A stretch of DNA of 64,000 bases from the NCBI GenBank assembly GCA_051531935.1, contig JAOPTR010000008.1, positions 75,205 through 139,204 of the forward strand. The letters run 5' to 3'. Both the position numbers and the translations under genes were made by a program. Shown here one piece after another: positions 28,379 through 36,262 of this stretch (its first letter is position 1; each line of letters begins with the position of its first letter). A model generated the notes under the pieces. It was not told where the DNA came from, did not search any database, and saw nothing but the letters and a program-made list of their open reading frames with translations. Origin of the DNA: OCS116 sp051531935. GTDB taxonomy: Bacteria > Pseudomonadota > Alphaproteobacteria > Rhizobiales > OSC116.

Positions 28379-29227
28379 ATGGCGGTTACAATTTTTGATG
28401 ATACCCAATGCGCACTTGGCGAAGGCCCACTTTGGCACCCCCTACGCGAGCAATTTTTTTGGTTCGATATTAACCAAAAACAACTGCTCACCAGTAAAAA
28501 TGGCAACCGCAAAATGTGGCAATTTACTGAGCATGTATCGGCCGCAGGTTGGCTAGATGAAAATACACTGCTCATTTGCAGCGAAACCGCTTTTCTAGAA
28601 TTTAACATCGAAACTGGCGAGCAAGATGTCATCGCGCCATTAGAGGCCGACATCCCCAACAACCGCTCTAACGATGGCCGCGCCGACCCGCAAGGCGGCA
28701 TGTGGATAGGCACGATGGATCTAGAGGCCAAAAAACACGCAGGCGCTATTTATCGCTATTATCAAGGCGAAATTCGCACGCTTTACCCTAATATTACCAT
28801 TCCAAACAGCATTTGTTTTTCGCCTGATGGCAGCACAGCTTATTATGCCGATACACCAGAAAAATGCATTATGAGCCAAGCCTTAGATAATGAAGGTTGG
28901 CCAGTGGGCGATGCTCAAATGTTTATAGATATGAAACAAGATGGCCTATCGCCAGATGGCAGTGTTGTCGATGCCGAAGGCTGTTTGTGGAACGCCCAAT
29001 GGGGTGCGTCCCGCATTGCAAAATATAATGCAGCAGGTAAGTTTTTAATGGCAATCGACATTCCCGATGCCAAACAAACCACCTGCCCCGCCTTTGGTGG
29101 TGCCGATTTACAAACCATATTTGTAACCTCAGCAGCCGATGGTGATGATAGCAAAAATGCAGGCAAAACATTTGCTGTTTTACCCCGCGGTATTGTTGGG
29201 CAAAAAGAACATCAAGTGAAGCTCTAA
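28379..29227 (+). CDS. SMP-30/gluconolactonase/LRE-family lactonase
   Basis: 282-residue six-bladed beta-propeller of the regucalcin/gluconolactonase family. The metal-site Glu is in ALGEGPLWHP near residue 15. The conserved NDGRADPQGGMWIGTMD carries the Asn/Asp ligands, followed by PNSICFSPDG and a DGLSPDGSVVDAEGCLWNAQW stretch. It hydrolyses sugar lactones such as gluconolactone or arabinonolactone. No other sugar-pathway genes adjoin it, so the physiological substrate is open. Confidence 0.9.
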   Translation: MAVTIFDDTQCALGEGPLWHPLREQFFWFDINQKQLLTSKNGNRKMWQFTEHVSAAGWLDENTLLICSETAFLEFNIETGEQDVIAPLEADIPNNRSNDGRADPQGGMWIGTMDLEAKKHAGAIYRYYQGEIRTLYPNITIPNSICFSPDGSTAYYADTPEKCIMSQALDNEGWPVGDAQMFIDMKQDGLSPDGSVVDAEGCLWNAQWGASRIAKYNAAGKFLMAIDIPDAKQTTCPAFGGADLQTIFVTSAADGDDSKNAGKTFAVLPRGIVGQKEHQVKL

Positions 29228-29239
29228 CATCTAGCAGGG

Positions 29240-29266
29240 TTGACCTTTAACCCCGCGCTGTATAAT
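29240..29266 (+). promoter_or_regulatory. Promoter-like pair before the TMEM43 gene
   Basis: TTGACC (29240-29245) and TATAAT (29261-29266) match -35 and -10 hexamers, but the spacer is 15 bp instead of 17. The predicted start would fall at the edge of the hairpin at 29270-29301. Confidence 0.45.
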
Positions 29267-29269
29267 CTC

Positions 29270-29301
29270 TCACCCGTGAATATATTACAATTTACGGGTG
29301 A
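29270..29301 (+). promoter_or_regulatory. Leader hairpin overlapping the TMEM43 ribosome site
   Basis: TCACCCGT (29270-29277) pairs perfectly with ACGGGTGA (29294-29301), which contains the only Shine-Dalgarno-like sequence (GGGTGA) before the ATG at 29305. Folding would hide the ribosome site, so translation may be conditional. It could alternatively be a remnant terminator of the upstream gene. Confidence 0.5.
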
Positions 29302-29304
29302 TCT

Positions 29305-30495
29305 ATGTCAGATAATTATAGCGAATCAAGCTCCACATCATGGGGCAAAAGAATTATGAATTCTTTTGCAGGCATCATCATTGGCTTGCTCGTATTTTTA
29401 GCTTCTTTTGGTGTTATTTGGTGGAACGAGGGACGCTCAGTCGACCGTATAAAAACCTTAGAAGAAGGCCGCGGCATTGTGGTATCCGCCAATGCCGATC
29501 AGGTTAACACCATCCATCAAAACGCCTTAATTCATTTATCAGGCATTGCCACAACGCCCGATACAGTTTCCGACAGCCAATTTGGCGTACAGGTACAAGC
29601 CATCAAGCTAAAACGCATAGTAGAAATGTATCAATGGCGCCAAAAATCCACCACAAAAACCGAAAAAAAATTAGGCGGTGGCGAAACCCAAACCACCACA
29701 TATTCTTACAGCAAAATTTGGTCAGAAGGCCTCATTAACTCCACCGAATTTAAAAAATCTACAGGCCATACAAACCCTGCGACGATGCCCTATTCAAGTC
29801 AACGCTTCCAAGCCGAGAATGTAACCCTTGGCGCTTATAAACTTAGCGAGGCATTTGTCAGCCAAATTAACAATTATCAAGATTACACCCTCACCATCGA
29901 CAACCTAAATGCAATGGATGCAAACCTTAAAAAAGCTTTCAAATTAATTGGCAACCAGTATTTCTTTGGCAACGCAGCCAGCCCCGAAATTGGCGCAGTG
30001 CGGGTTAAATATACCGTCGCCATGCCAACCGAGGCCAGTGTAATTGGCAAGCAAAATAACGGCATCATCGAAGCCTACACAACCCAAAATGGCGCATTGC
30101 AATTACTGCAAACAAACATAGCCACCGCCGATGCCATGTTCGATAGCTCCGAAAGCGCCAACAGCCTTATGACATGGGCAATCCGTTTTGGTGCATTTTT
30201 GCTTATGTGGGGCGGCCTCTCGCGCATTTTAGCGCCCATTCGGGTGCTTGGCGATGTTGTGCCATTGGTTGGCCGTATATTGGGCGCAGGCATTGGTTTG
30301 GTTACAGGCATCATTGCCGCCATCCTCACCATCATCACCATTGCATTGGCGTGGATCTTCTTCCGCCCTCTCATTGGCTTTGCATTACTGGCAATCGCCG
30401 CACTGTTTTTCTTTGGCGGCTTTAAAGCCATCAGAACCAAATTAGCCAAAGTCACCAATCAAAACGCACAAGATCAAGACGCATCTCAAGCTTAA
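29305..30495 (+). CDS. TMEM43-family membrane protein
   Basis: 396-residue bacterial homologue of TMEM43/LUMA. One N-terminal span (IIIGLLVFLASFGVIWW) is followed by NEGRSVDRIKTLEEGRGIV, the family hallmark. A large extracytoplasmic domain and a C-terminal group of three or four spans (about 285-380) follow. Function in bacteria is not established. It stands alone between the lactonase and purU, with an unusual leader hairpin over its ribosome site. Confidence 0.85.
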   Translation: MSDNYSESSSTSWGKRIMNSFAGIIIGLLVFLASFGVIWWNEGRSVDRIKTLEEGRGIVVSANADQVNTIHQNALIHLSGIATTPDTVSDSQFGVQVQAIKLKRIVEMYQWRQKSTTKTEKKLGGGETQTTTYSYSKIWSEGLINSTEFKKSTGHTNPATMPYSSQRFQAENVTLGAYKLSEAFVSQINNYQDYTLTIDNLNAMDANLKKAFKLIGNQYFFGNAASPEIGAVRVKYTVAMPTEASVIGKQNNGIIEAYTTQNGALQLLQTNIATADAMFDSSESANSLMTWAIRFGAFLLMWGGLSRILAPIRVLGDVVPLVGRILGAGIGLVTGIIAAILTIITIALAWIFFRPLIGFALLAIAALFFFGGFKAIRTKLAKVTNQNAQDQDASQA

Positions 30496-30531
30496 AAACT
30501 GTATTACGTATAAAGAAAAGAAAAATAACTC

Positions 30532-31392
30532 ATGAAAAAAACACTAATACTCACCCTGTCTTGTAAAGACAAAGCAGGTCTGACTGCAAAAACCACTAAT
30601 TTTTTATATGAGATGGGCGCCAATATACTAGAAGCACAACAATTTAACGACCTTGATACCCAACTATTTTTCATCCGCGTGGTGTTTGAACTAGAAGTCA
30701 CAAGCTCAGGCGTTTCAGAACTCATCAGCAAATTTGAGCCCATTGCCAAACAACATAATATGACATGGCATTTGCAAGACAAAGCCGAGAAAAAGAAAAT
30801 CCTAATGATGGTTTCTAAATTCGATCATTGCTTGGGAGACCTGCTTTACAGAGCGCGCATTAACGAGCTTCATGTCGAAGTGGTTGGCATTGTATCCAAC
30901 CACCCTAAAGAGGCGCTAAACCTCACCTTAGTCGATGACATCCCTTACCATCACCTACCCATTACCAAAGATACAAAGCCCGAACAAGAAGCCCAAATCA
31001 AACAAATTATCAACCAATCTGGCGCCGAACTCATTATACTGGCACGCTATATGCAAATTTTATCAGATGATTTTTCGCGCTTTTTACAAGGGCGCTGCAT
31101 TAACATTCATCACTCATTCCTACCTGGTTTTAAAGGCGCAAAACCCTATCACCAAGCCTATGCTCGTGGTGTTAAAATGATTGGCGCCACCGCCCATTAT
31201 GTCACCGATGATTTAGATGAAGGCCCCATTATATCGCAAGATGTAGAGCATATTAGCCACACAGATATGCCCGATGACTTAGTGCGCAAAGGCCGCGACA
31301 TTGAACGACGCGTATTGGCGCGGGCAGTGCAGTATCATTTGGAAAACAGGGTATTGCTCAACGGCACCAAAACCGTCGTATTCAAAGACTAA
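30532..31392 (+). CDS. purU: Formyltetrahydrofolate deformylase
   Basis: Hydrolyses 10-formyl-THF to THF and formate, balancing the one-carbon pool. It has an N-terminal ACT domain (about 1-80) and a C-terminal formyltransferase fold, with the catalytic Asn/His/Asp region seen as CINIHHSFLPGFKGAKPYH and HYVTDDLDEGPII. The 286 residues are standard. In pseudomonads purU belongs to glycine-betaine/one-carbon regulons, but no such genes are adjacent here. The IS3 element begins nine bases after its stop, leaving purU intact. Confidence 0.95.
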   Translation: MKKTLILTLSCKDKAGLTAKTTNFLYEMGANILEAQQFNDLDTQLFFIRVVFELEVTSSGVSELISKFEPIAKQHNMTWHLQDKAEKKKILMMVSKFDHCLGDLLYRARINELHVEVVGIVSNHPKEALNLTLVDDIPYHHLPITKDTKPEQEAQIKQIINQSGAELIILARYMQILSDDFSRFLQGRCINIHHSFLPGFKGAKPYHQAYARGVKMIGATAHYVTDDLDEGPIISQDVEHISHTDMPDDLVRKGRDIERRVLARAVQYHLENRVLLNGTKTVVFKD

Positions 31393-31479
31393 ATATTGAG
31401 GTGCTCCCCAATAAAGAGACAGTGACTTAAGCTACAATTTTTGCTTGACTGGTCTATAAATCAGACGAGGAAATTTAAA

Positions 31480-31776
31480 ATGTCCAAACGTAAGAACCAT
31501 AATCCCGCCTTTAAAGCTCGTGTTGCTTTAGAAGCTATAAAAGGTGAACAAACGGTCACGGAACTGGCCAGTCGTTTTGGAGTTCAACCAACCCAAATCC
31601 ATCAGTGGAAACGATCATTACTCGAAGGTTTAGCCGAAGTGTTTGAGCGAGGACAGAAGACAAAACAGGCCGATGATAATGAAATAAAAGTAAAAGCCCT
31701 TCATGCCAAGATAGGGGAGTTGGCCGTCGCCAATGATTTTTTGCGGGAAAAGCTAGCTCCTTGGCTCGACAAGTGA
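31480..31776 (+). CDS. IS3-family transposase OrfA
   Basis: 98-residue DNA-binding subunit with an HTH (ELASRFGVQPTQIHQWKRSL) and a C-terminal leucine-zipper-like helix. The ATG at 31480 has GAGGA eight bases before it; the longer frame from 31441 has no site. Near its end the slippery heptamer T TTT TTG at 31737-31743 lets ribosomes move into the -1 frame to make OrfAB, the active transposase in this family. Confidence 0.92.
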   Translation: MSKRKNHNPAFKARVALEAIKGEQTVTELASRFGVQPTQIHQWKRSLLEGLAEVFERGQKTKQADDNEIKVKALHAKIGELAVANDFLREKLAPWLDK

Positions 31777-32588
31777 GGGTTAGCATGATTAACAAGCAAC
31801 ATCCAAAACTGGCGATAAAATCTCAATGTCAGCTATTGTCAATATCACGTTCATCGGTTTATCGGCAGGCCAAAGGCGAAATTGATTATAAGCTTGAGCT
31901 AATGACTTTAATTGACAAACAATTCTTAGCGAGGGCATTTATGCGCCCAAGGTATAAAGTCAACATCAAACGGGTAAGGCGACTTATGCGCTTGATGGGG
32001 CTAATACCAATTTATCAGAAGCCCAACACCAGCAAGCCGAATAAACAACATAAAATCTATCCTTATTTATTGAGGGGAATGAATATCACTAAACCAAACC
32101 ATGTTTGGTGTGCTGACATTACTTACATTCCTATGCGCAAGGGCTTTTTATATCTGGTTGCGATTATGGACTGGGCAACGCGTCGGGTTTTATGCTGGCG
32201 CTTATCAAACACCATGGAAGCTGATTTTTGCATTGAGGCATTGAATGAAGCCATTCACTGCTTTGGTGCACCTAAGATATTTAATACTGATCAAGGCAGT
32301 CAGTTCACATCTTGGCAATGGATTAATCGGCTTAAGTCTGCCAACATTAAAATATCGGTGGATAGCAAAGGTCGGTATTTGCACAATATATTTATCGAAC
32401 AGCTGTGGCGATCACTTAAATATAAATGTGTTTATTTACATGCTTGGAGTGGTGGTACAGAAGCCCGAGAAAGAATTGGCAAGTGGATCGACCTCTATAA
32501 TACGGAACGTCCTCATAAAGCTCATTGTGGTTTAGCGCCTGATGTAATTTATTGGAATAAATTAAACAATCAACCCAACGATTGGTAA
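31761..32588 (+). CDS. IS3-family transposase OrfB (DDE integrase domain)
   Basis: Catalytic half of the transposase in the -1 frame relative to orfA. This frame is open from the TGA at 31734, exactly one codon before the slippery site. The DDE residues are visible in WCADITYIP, FNTDQGSQF and NIFIEQLWRSLKY. The normal stretch between DKQFL and KVNIKRVRRLM, usually with a FYGSRRM-type segment, is about ten residues short (ARAFMRPRY remains), so activity may be impaired. Independent starts TTG 31761 or ATG 31785 are possible. Confidence 0.9.
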   Translation: MARQVRVSMINKQHPKLAIKSQCQLLSISRSSVYRQAKGEIDYKLELMTLIDKQFLARAFMRPRYKVNIKRVRRLMRLMGLIPIYQKPNTSKPNKQHKIYPYLLRGMNITKPNHVWCADITYIPMRKGFLYLVAIMDWATRRVLCWRLSNTMEADFCIEALNEAIHCFGAPKIFNTDQGSQFTSWQWINRLKSANIKISVDSKGRYLHNIFIEQLWRSLKYKCVYLHAWSGGTEARERIGKWIDLYNTERPHKAHCGLAPDVIYWNKLNNQPNDW

Positions 32589-32627
32589 GTGAAAACTGTA
32601 GCTTAAATCAATGCAAAATCTGTCTCT

Positions 32628-32951
32628 TTATTGGGGAGCATCAACACATTTTGATGAGTAATCTAACGAAATATATATCACGGTGTAAATCGCGATTGCA
32701 GTCACCAAAATTGCGCCTATCAATTTTGTAAGTGAATCGACGCCAACATATCTAAATATATGCTTGTAGCCATCGGCTGCATAAATGAACACAACACCAA
32801 CCGCAGAAAACAAAACAAAAATAATTGTTATTTCCGCCACTGGAATTTCTAGCATTAGATTTTTTACAATCGCAAAAGCGACCACAAAAGAAATTAGGGA
32901 TGTTATAAAATCTACAATTGCAACAAGTGCAATTTTGCTAGTTCTTTTCAT
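32628..32951 (-). pseudogene. CapD/FlaA1-like polysaccharide biosynthesis gene, N-terminal fragment cut by IS3
   Basis: The frame encodes about 103 native residues, then runs four codons into the IS end and stops. Four hydrophobic spans and the motif GYKHIFRYVGVDSLTKLI match the N-terminal membrane domain of the nucleotide-sugar dehydratase/epimerase family (CapD, WbpM, FlaA1), whose full length is about 600 residues. The whole catalytic domain is missing and is not found on the other side of the IS, which agrees with an adjacent deletion. Confidence 0.75.
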
Positions 32952-33420
32952 ATTAATAATATTTTATAAAAACAATAATTTTTTCATTATTACTCGACCA
33001 CATGTTAAATAAAAAATAAGCGTAAACGGAATATATATTAATTTTGTTAATAAAGGTAAATTAAATGTTAATATACTTAATGCTAATGTATGCAAATACC
33101 TAAAAGCATCCACAACCTGTCAATAAGTCTTGTTTTATGCAGTATTAAGTAGTTAATTCAATTGCTTATATTTACACAGCCCCTTGTATAGATGTTTCCG
33201 AAATCGAGATTTCTCCACCCATTTTGGGGCACATTGTGCCAAAATGAAACAACGCTAAGTTAAAAGCTAAGTAAATAGTATTAACTATTTAGATTAACTT
33301 ACCGGCCGCGATAATTGTATCGTTTTCGGACGAAAGAAACGCTGAAGTATTTCTTTCGTCCCCGCTCCTCAAATCAGCGATTAGCGCTTAACTAAAAAGG
33401 CCGCGCCTCGTTAAAGGCAT
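32952..33420. other. Gene-free AT-rich stretch with two strong dyads
   Basis: No convincing gene. Two inverted repeats stand out. CATTTTGG...CCAAAATG encloses the palindrome GGCACATTGTGCC (33220-33246). GACGAAAGAAA (33329-33339) pairs with TTTCTTTCGTC (33350-33360), an 11-bp perfect stem with a 10-base loop. These may be operators, terminators or a small RNA; none is followed by a clear T-run. Confidence 0.5.
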
Positions 33421-33446
33421 AAAAAAAGCGCCCCATGTGGGACGCC
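33421..33446 (-). terminator. Rho-independent terminator of the VOC gene
   Basis: GCGCCCC (33428-33434) pairs with GGGACGC (33439-33445) with one G-T pair, and on the minus strand it is followed by seven T (33421-33427). It lies just after the VOC gene stop. Confidence 0.85.
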
Positions 33447-33472
33447 GTCTCTCTATATATACTTGCAGCAGT

Positions 33473-33853
33473 TTACTTCATCGAACTGAATCCAATCATA
33501 TTACCTTCAGTATCCATGCAAATACTTACCCACCCAAATTCCCCAATCGACATTTTGGGTCGGATTACCTGTCCGCCAGCGGTGACCACTCTAGATTGCT
33601 CTTCTGAACAATCAGCAACGCCAAAGTAAATCAACGTGCCACCCATTCCCGGTGTAGATCCTTGTCTTTTGATAAGTGCACCACCAGCGCCATATGCCCG
33701 CATATCGGTTGGGAAGCTCTTCATAATTACATTATTATCCGTTGGGTCAATCATATCTTCTAATTCTTGCTGAAGCACAGATTGATAAAAATCAATAGCT
33801 CTGCCCATATCATCTACATAGATATCAAACCAACCAATTGCATTTTGTTTCAT
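33473..33853 (-). CDS. VOC-family (glyoxalase-like) protein
   Basis: 126-residue vicinal-oxygen-chelate domain protein: WFDIYVDDMGRAIDFYQSVL at the N-terminus, GTLIYFGVADC and GWVSICMDTEGNMIGFSS in the second half. The ATG at 33853 is preferred over 33871 because it gives the family-typical start MKQNAIGWFDIYV. The substrate is unknown. It lies downstream of an AraC-type gene on the same strand (71-base gap), which probably controls it. Confidence 0.85.
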   Translation of the reverse strand: MKQNAIGWFDIYVDDMGRAIDFYQSVLQQELEDMIDPTDNNVIMKSFPTDMRAYGAGGALIKRQGSTPGMGGTLIYFGVADCSEEQSRVVTAGGQVIRPKMSIGEFGWVSICMDTEGNMIGFSSMK

Positions 33854-33924
33854 GATTATTTTCCATTTCATTGTTTAAATCAAGTTGGATAATATTCAAT
33901 CTTATGGCGTGAGTATTGTAGATA

Positions 33925-34671
33925 TCAGACATCGAAATTCCGATAATATTCAGCAGGCGTATAGCCAGTGATTTTGCGAAACGAATGAATAAAATGCGAC
34001 TGATCAGCAAAAAAATCTAAATAATGTTGCTTAAATGATTGTTGCAAGCGCAATACTTTCATAAAATCATGCGGAGAAAACCCCGTCGTACTTTTAAGCA
34101 CACGCTGTAGCTGCCGTGGTGACATTTGTACGAGAGCCGCCATATCCGCAACAGTATGAATGCTATCCAAATTTGATAATATTTTAGCCGTTACCGCATT
34201 TGCAGCCACAAGCTTACAATCAATAAGTTCATGTACAAGTTCAGACAACACTGCCTGCTTGTCGTCAAATTCCATTGCAAAAAGTTCATTATTTTTATCA
34301 ATCAACGGCAACTTACCAAGATAGGGTGTGCCCACAAAACCATCGCTAGTCTCATCCAAATTGCCACGCCATACCCCAGGGAAAAATTGAATTCCAACAT
34401 AATGAAACTGTTTACCCAAATTAAGCTCTTCATATGTAGTGCGAAGCGCCGTAACGCCAGCAATTTTTGTATCCAATTGGTTAAATAAAATATTTACACA
34501 AGCGTCAGGCAAAGCATGAAGGCAAAAATCGTCAACCAATTTAACATCTGTCTTAAGTTCCCAAAAACTATGTACAAACTCAGAAAGACTAACTGGTGGC
34601 TTCACCTCATTGTAAATCACAGGTTCCACTGTTCTGGGCATACCGTCTTGTATCGGGTCATACATGTTCAA
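33925..34671 (-). CDS. AraC-family regulator with DUF6597-like N-terminus
   Basis: 248-residue regulator. The N-terminal domain contains LSEFVHSFWELKTD and a GIQFFPGVWRG stretch typical of this subgroup. The C-terminal AraC HTH (about 150-248) ends in SHFIHSFRKITGYTPAEYYRNF. It is the same architecture as the regulator at 12662. It precedes the VOC gene, its probable target. A 33-bp imperfect dyad lies 60 bp upstream of its start. Confidence 0.85.
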   Translation of the reverse strand: MNMYDPIQDGMPRTVEPVIYNEVKPPVSLSEFVHSFWELKTDVKLVDDFCLHALPDACVNILFNQLDTKIAGVTALRTTYEELNLGKQFHYVGIQFFPGVWRGNLDETSDGFVGTPYLGKLPLIDKNNELFAMEFDDKQAVLSELVHELIDCKLVAANAVTAKILSNLDSIHTVADMAALVQMSPRQLQRVLKSTTGFSPHDFMKVLRLQQSFKQHYLDFFADQSHFIHSFRKITGYTPAEYYRNFDV

Positions 34672-34731
34672 ACCTCAAATCATTTACCAAGTACTTAGCA
34701 TATTACACCATCAGTTAAACGTCACAATTTT

Positions 34732-34764
34732 GTTGCAGACTGCTATTCACAAGCAATCTGCAAC
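34732..34764. promoter_or_regulatory. Inverted repeat upstream of the AraC gene
   Basis: GTTGCAGACTGC (34732-34743) and GCAATCTGCAAC (34753-34764) pair over 12 bp with one mismatch. There is no T-run on either side, so it reads better as an operator than as a terminator. It could act on the AraC gene to its left. Confidence 0.45.
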
Positions 34765-34810
34765 ATTCAACTTCTATAATATAGGGTCAGATTTAAGAGA
34801 TCAGCCTTCG

Positions 34811-35251
34811 TTATTTTTTAATTTTTAGGTTCATGGCCTTAGCTTTGCCGCTCACAGCGCCTTTTTTAACTTCTTTTAGGGTTGGCGAATTTCTGTAACA
34901 AGTTCCAGCTACCTGCTTAGCGCTAGCTTTCTGCTCGATCATGTTCAAGATTTTATCTGATTCACATATAGCCACATATTTGCCACCATTTTTATTTAAA
35001 GTTTTTTGATTTGAAGCTTGCATTAAGCCATCTTTTCTCATTTTTTCAATGCGTCCAGTGTCACCACCATCTGGGCCACCTGGCATAATATAATCGCCAC
35101 CAAGCACGTCTGATAACCAGCAACCAATATGGTCCCATGTACGCGATACACAGCCGTCATATGACGATGGTGATGCAAAAGTTGGTGTCACCGAAAAACC
35201 GATTGATAAAAGTAAGCTAGATACGATTGCAATTTTTTTGAAGTTATTCAT
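34811..35251 (-). CDS. Small secreted protein of unknown function
   Basis: 146 residues with a clear signal peptide (MNNFKKIAIVSSLLLSIGFS, cleavage after TFA). Four Cys remain in the mature protein (DGCVSRTWDHIGCW near the start, then two later), suggesting disulphides in the periplasm. The C-terminus is Lys-rich and basic. The ATG at 35251 has GGGA at the usual distance, better than 35284. The family is not recognised. Single gene. Confidence 0.6.
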   Translation of the reverse strand: MNNFKKIAIVSSLLLSIGFSVTPTFASPSSYDGCVSRTWDHIGCWLSDVLGGDYIMPGGPDGGDTGRIEKMRKDGLMQASNQKTLNKNGGKYVAICESDKILNMIEQKASAKQVAGTCYRNSPTLKEVKKGAVSGKAKAMNLKIKK

Positions 35252-35284
35252 AATTTTATTCCCATAATCTCGAACAACCAACAA

Positions 35285-35516
35285 TTGGCTATCCCTCTTT
35301 GTTATAGCCTTACCTTAACCTACTCATACTGAACCCAATCTGAACACCCTGTTATCTTAGGTTCATGCAATCAAAACCCAATTCCAACATTTTGTGACCA
35401 CACACTTCATTGTCTGCAGTCGTCATCGCAATTTAGCTAGAAAGTATTGACCACTTTCAGACCTCGTTGTAGCCTATCTTAAAAAGATCATATTATTTAC
35501 TCAGCGGAATGAACTT
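35285..35516. other. Intergenic stretch, no feature recognised
   Basis: AT-rich and free of plausible genes. It probably holds the promoter of the secreted-protein gene on the left and of the broken GFA gene on the right. No dyad or repeat of note was seen. Confidence 0.4.
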
Positions 35517-35672
35517 ATGGACAAACTAAACGGCAACATTATAAAAGGTCGTTGCCTTTGTGGCGCATGTGGTTTCGAACTAATTGGCCCTCAAAATTGG
35601 GTCGGTCATTGCCATTGCGAGAGCTGCAGAAGAACGAAATCCTCACCCTTCGGGCTCGGGCAGCTTACTTAG
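35517..35672 (+). pseudogene. GFA-family gene, truncated to 51 codons
   Basis: The frame starts MDKLNGNIIKGRCLCGACGF and continues through HCHCESCRRTKSSPF, an excellent match to the N-terminal zinc half of GFA/CENP-V-like enzymes (normally 120-160 residues). After Ser-Pro-Phe the similarity ends and a TAG follows six codons later. The rest of the gene is absent. It lies about 70 bp left of the tRNA remnant where the mobile element begins, so the break marks an unstable junction. Confidence 0.75.
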
Positions 35673-35700
35673 TTTAAACTGCTCATCCCGTTACGCACAT

Positions 35701-35733
35701 AAAAAAAGCCCCACTATGTGAGGCTATATTTTG
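35701..35733 (-). terminator. Terminator of the lost tRNA gene
   Basis: AGCCCCAC (35707-35714) pairs with GTGAGGCT (35718-35725) apart from one C-A mismatch, and seven T follow on the minus strand (35701-35707). It lies where a terminator would be expected 3' of the minus-strand tRNA whose last 12 bases are at 35743-35754. Confidence 0.7.
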
Positions 35734-35742
35734 TTTTGATGT

Positions 35743-35754
35743 TGGTTGCGGGGG
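35743..35754 (-). repeat. Left attachment core (tRNA 3' end remnant)
   Basis: TGGTTGCGGGGG is the reverse complement of a tRNA 3' terminus ending ...CCCCCGCAACCA. The same 12 bp recur at 59776-59787 inside the longer tRNA fragment, and a 10-bp version occurs at 59716. It marks the left end of the element carrying mobC to the serine recombinase. The exact crossover base is not known. Confidence 0.65.
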
Positions 35755-35878
35755 CACGCAACTCGCGCCTTCTACTGCACACAGCTTGGGACATAAAGCC
35801 ACCTTCACCTAGATTCTAATCATTCCATTTGAGTGATTATTTAAGGCCGTGTGGCTGCATGTTCCGAATTGGATTTTT

Positions 35879-36262
35879 ATGCAGCAGTTAAAGAAAAAAC
35901 AGCTACCACCCTTATCTCTTCGATTAACACCAGAAGAAAGACAAGCATTAGAAAAAGCCGCATCTGGAATATCATTAAGTGCCTATATCCGAAAATGTAT
36001 TTTTGGCAAAACGGCCAAACCACGCAAAGTCCGCAGCCGCGTTCCCATTAAGGATGAAGAAGCACTTGCGCAAGTCTTAGCTTTGTTAGGCCAAACCCGT
36101 ATCGCCAATAACCTCAATCAAATAGCATTTGAAGCCAATTGCGGTTCTTTACTGATGGATGAAGAAACAGAAAATGAAATCAATAAAGCCTGCACCCACA
36201 TTGCCTTCATGCGCGCTGAACTCATCAAAGCCCTTGGTCTTTCAGAAAGGGGTGCGTCATGA
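35879..36262 (+). CDS. mobC: MobC-like relaxosome accessory protein
   Basis: 127-residue basic protein with a ribbon-helix-helix-like N-terminus (LSLRLTPEERQALEKAASG, LSAYIRKCIFG) and the MobC-type C-terminal helix NNLNQIAFEANCG. It helps the relaxase nick at oriT. The ATG at 35879 is taken because it begins just before the conserved part; an upstream start at 35849 is possible. The stop overlaps the relaxase ATG by four bases. The 120 bp upstream are a likely place for oriT, but no nick site could be identified. Confidence 0.82.
   Translation: MQQLKKKQLPPLSLRLTPEERQALEKAASGISLSAYIRKCIFGKTAKPRKVRSRVPIKDEEALAQVLALLGQTRIANNLNQIAFEANCGSLLMDEETENEINKACTHIAFMRAELIKALGLSERGAS

Larger units (their letters stand above)
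31402..32640 (+). mobile_element. IS3-family insertion sequence, 1239 bp
   Basis: The element is bounded by perfect 21-bp inverted repeats (31402-31422 and 32620-32640, beginning TGCTCCCCAATAAAG). It contains overlapping orfA/orfB of the IS3 family. The ends are TG...CA as expected. The 3-4 bases outside each end (GAGG on the left, TCAA on the right) do not match, so no target-site duplication remains. That indicates a deletion or recombination at one flank after insertion. Confidence 0.93.
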
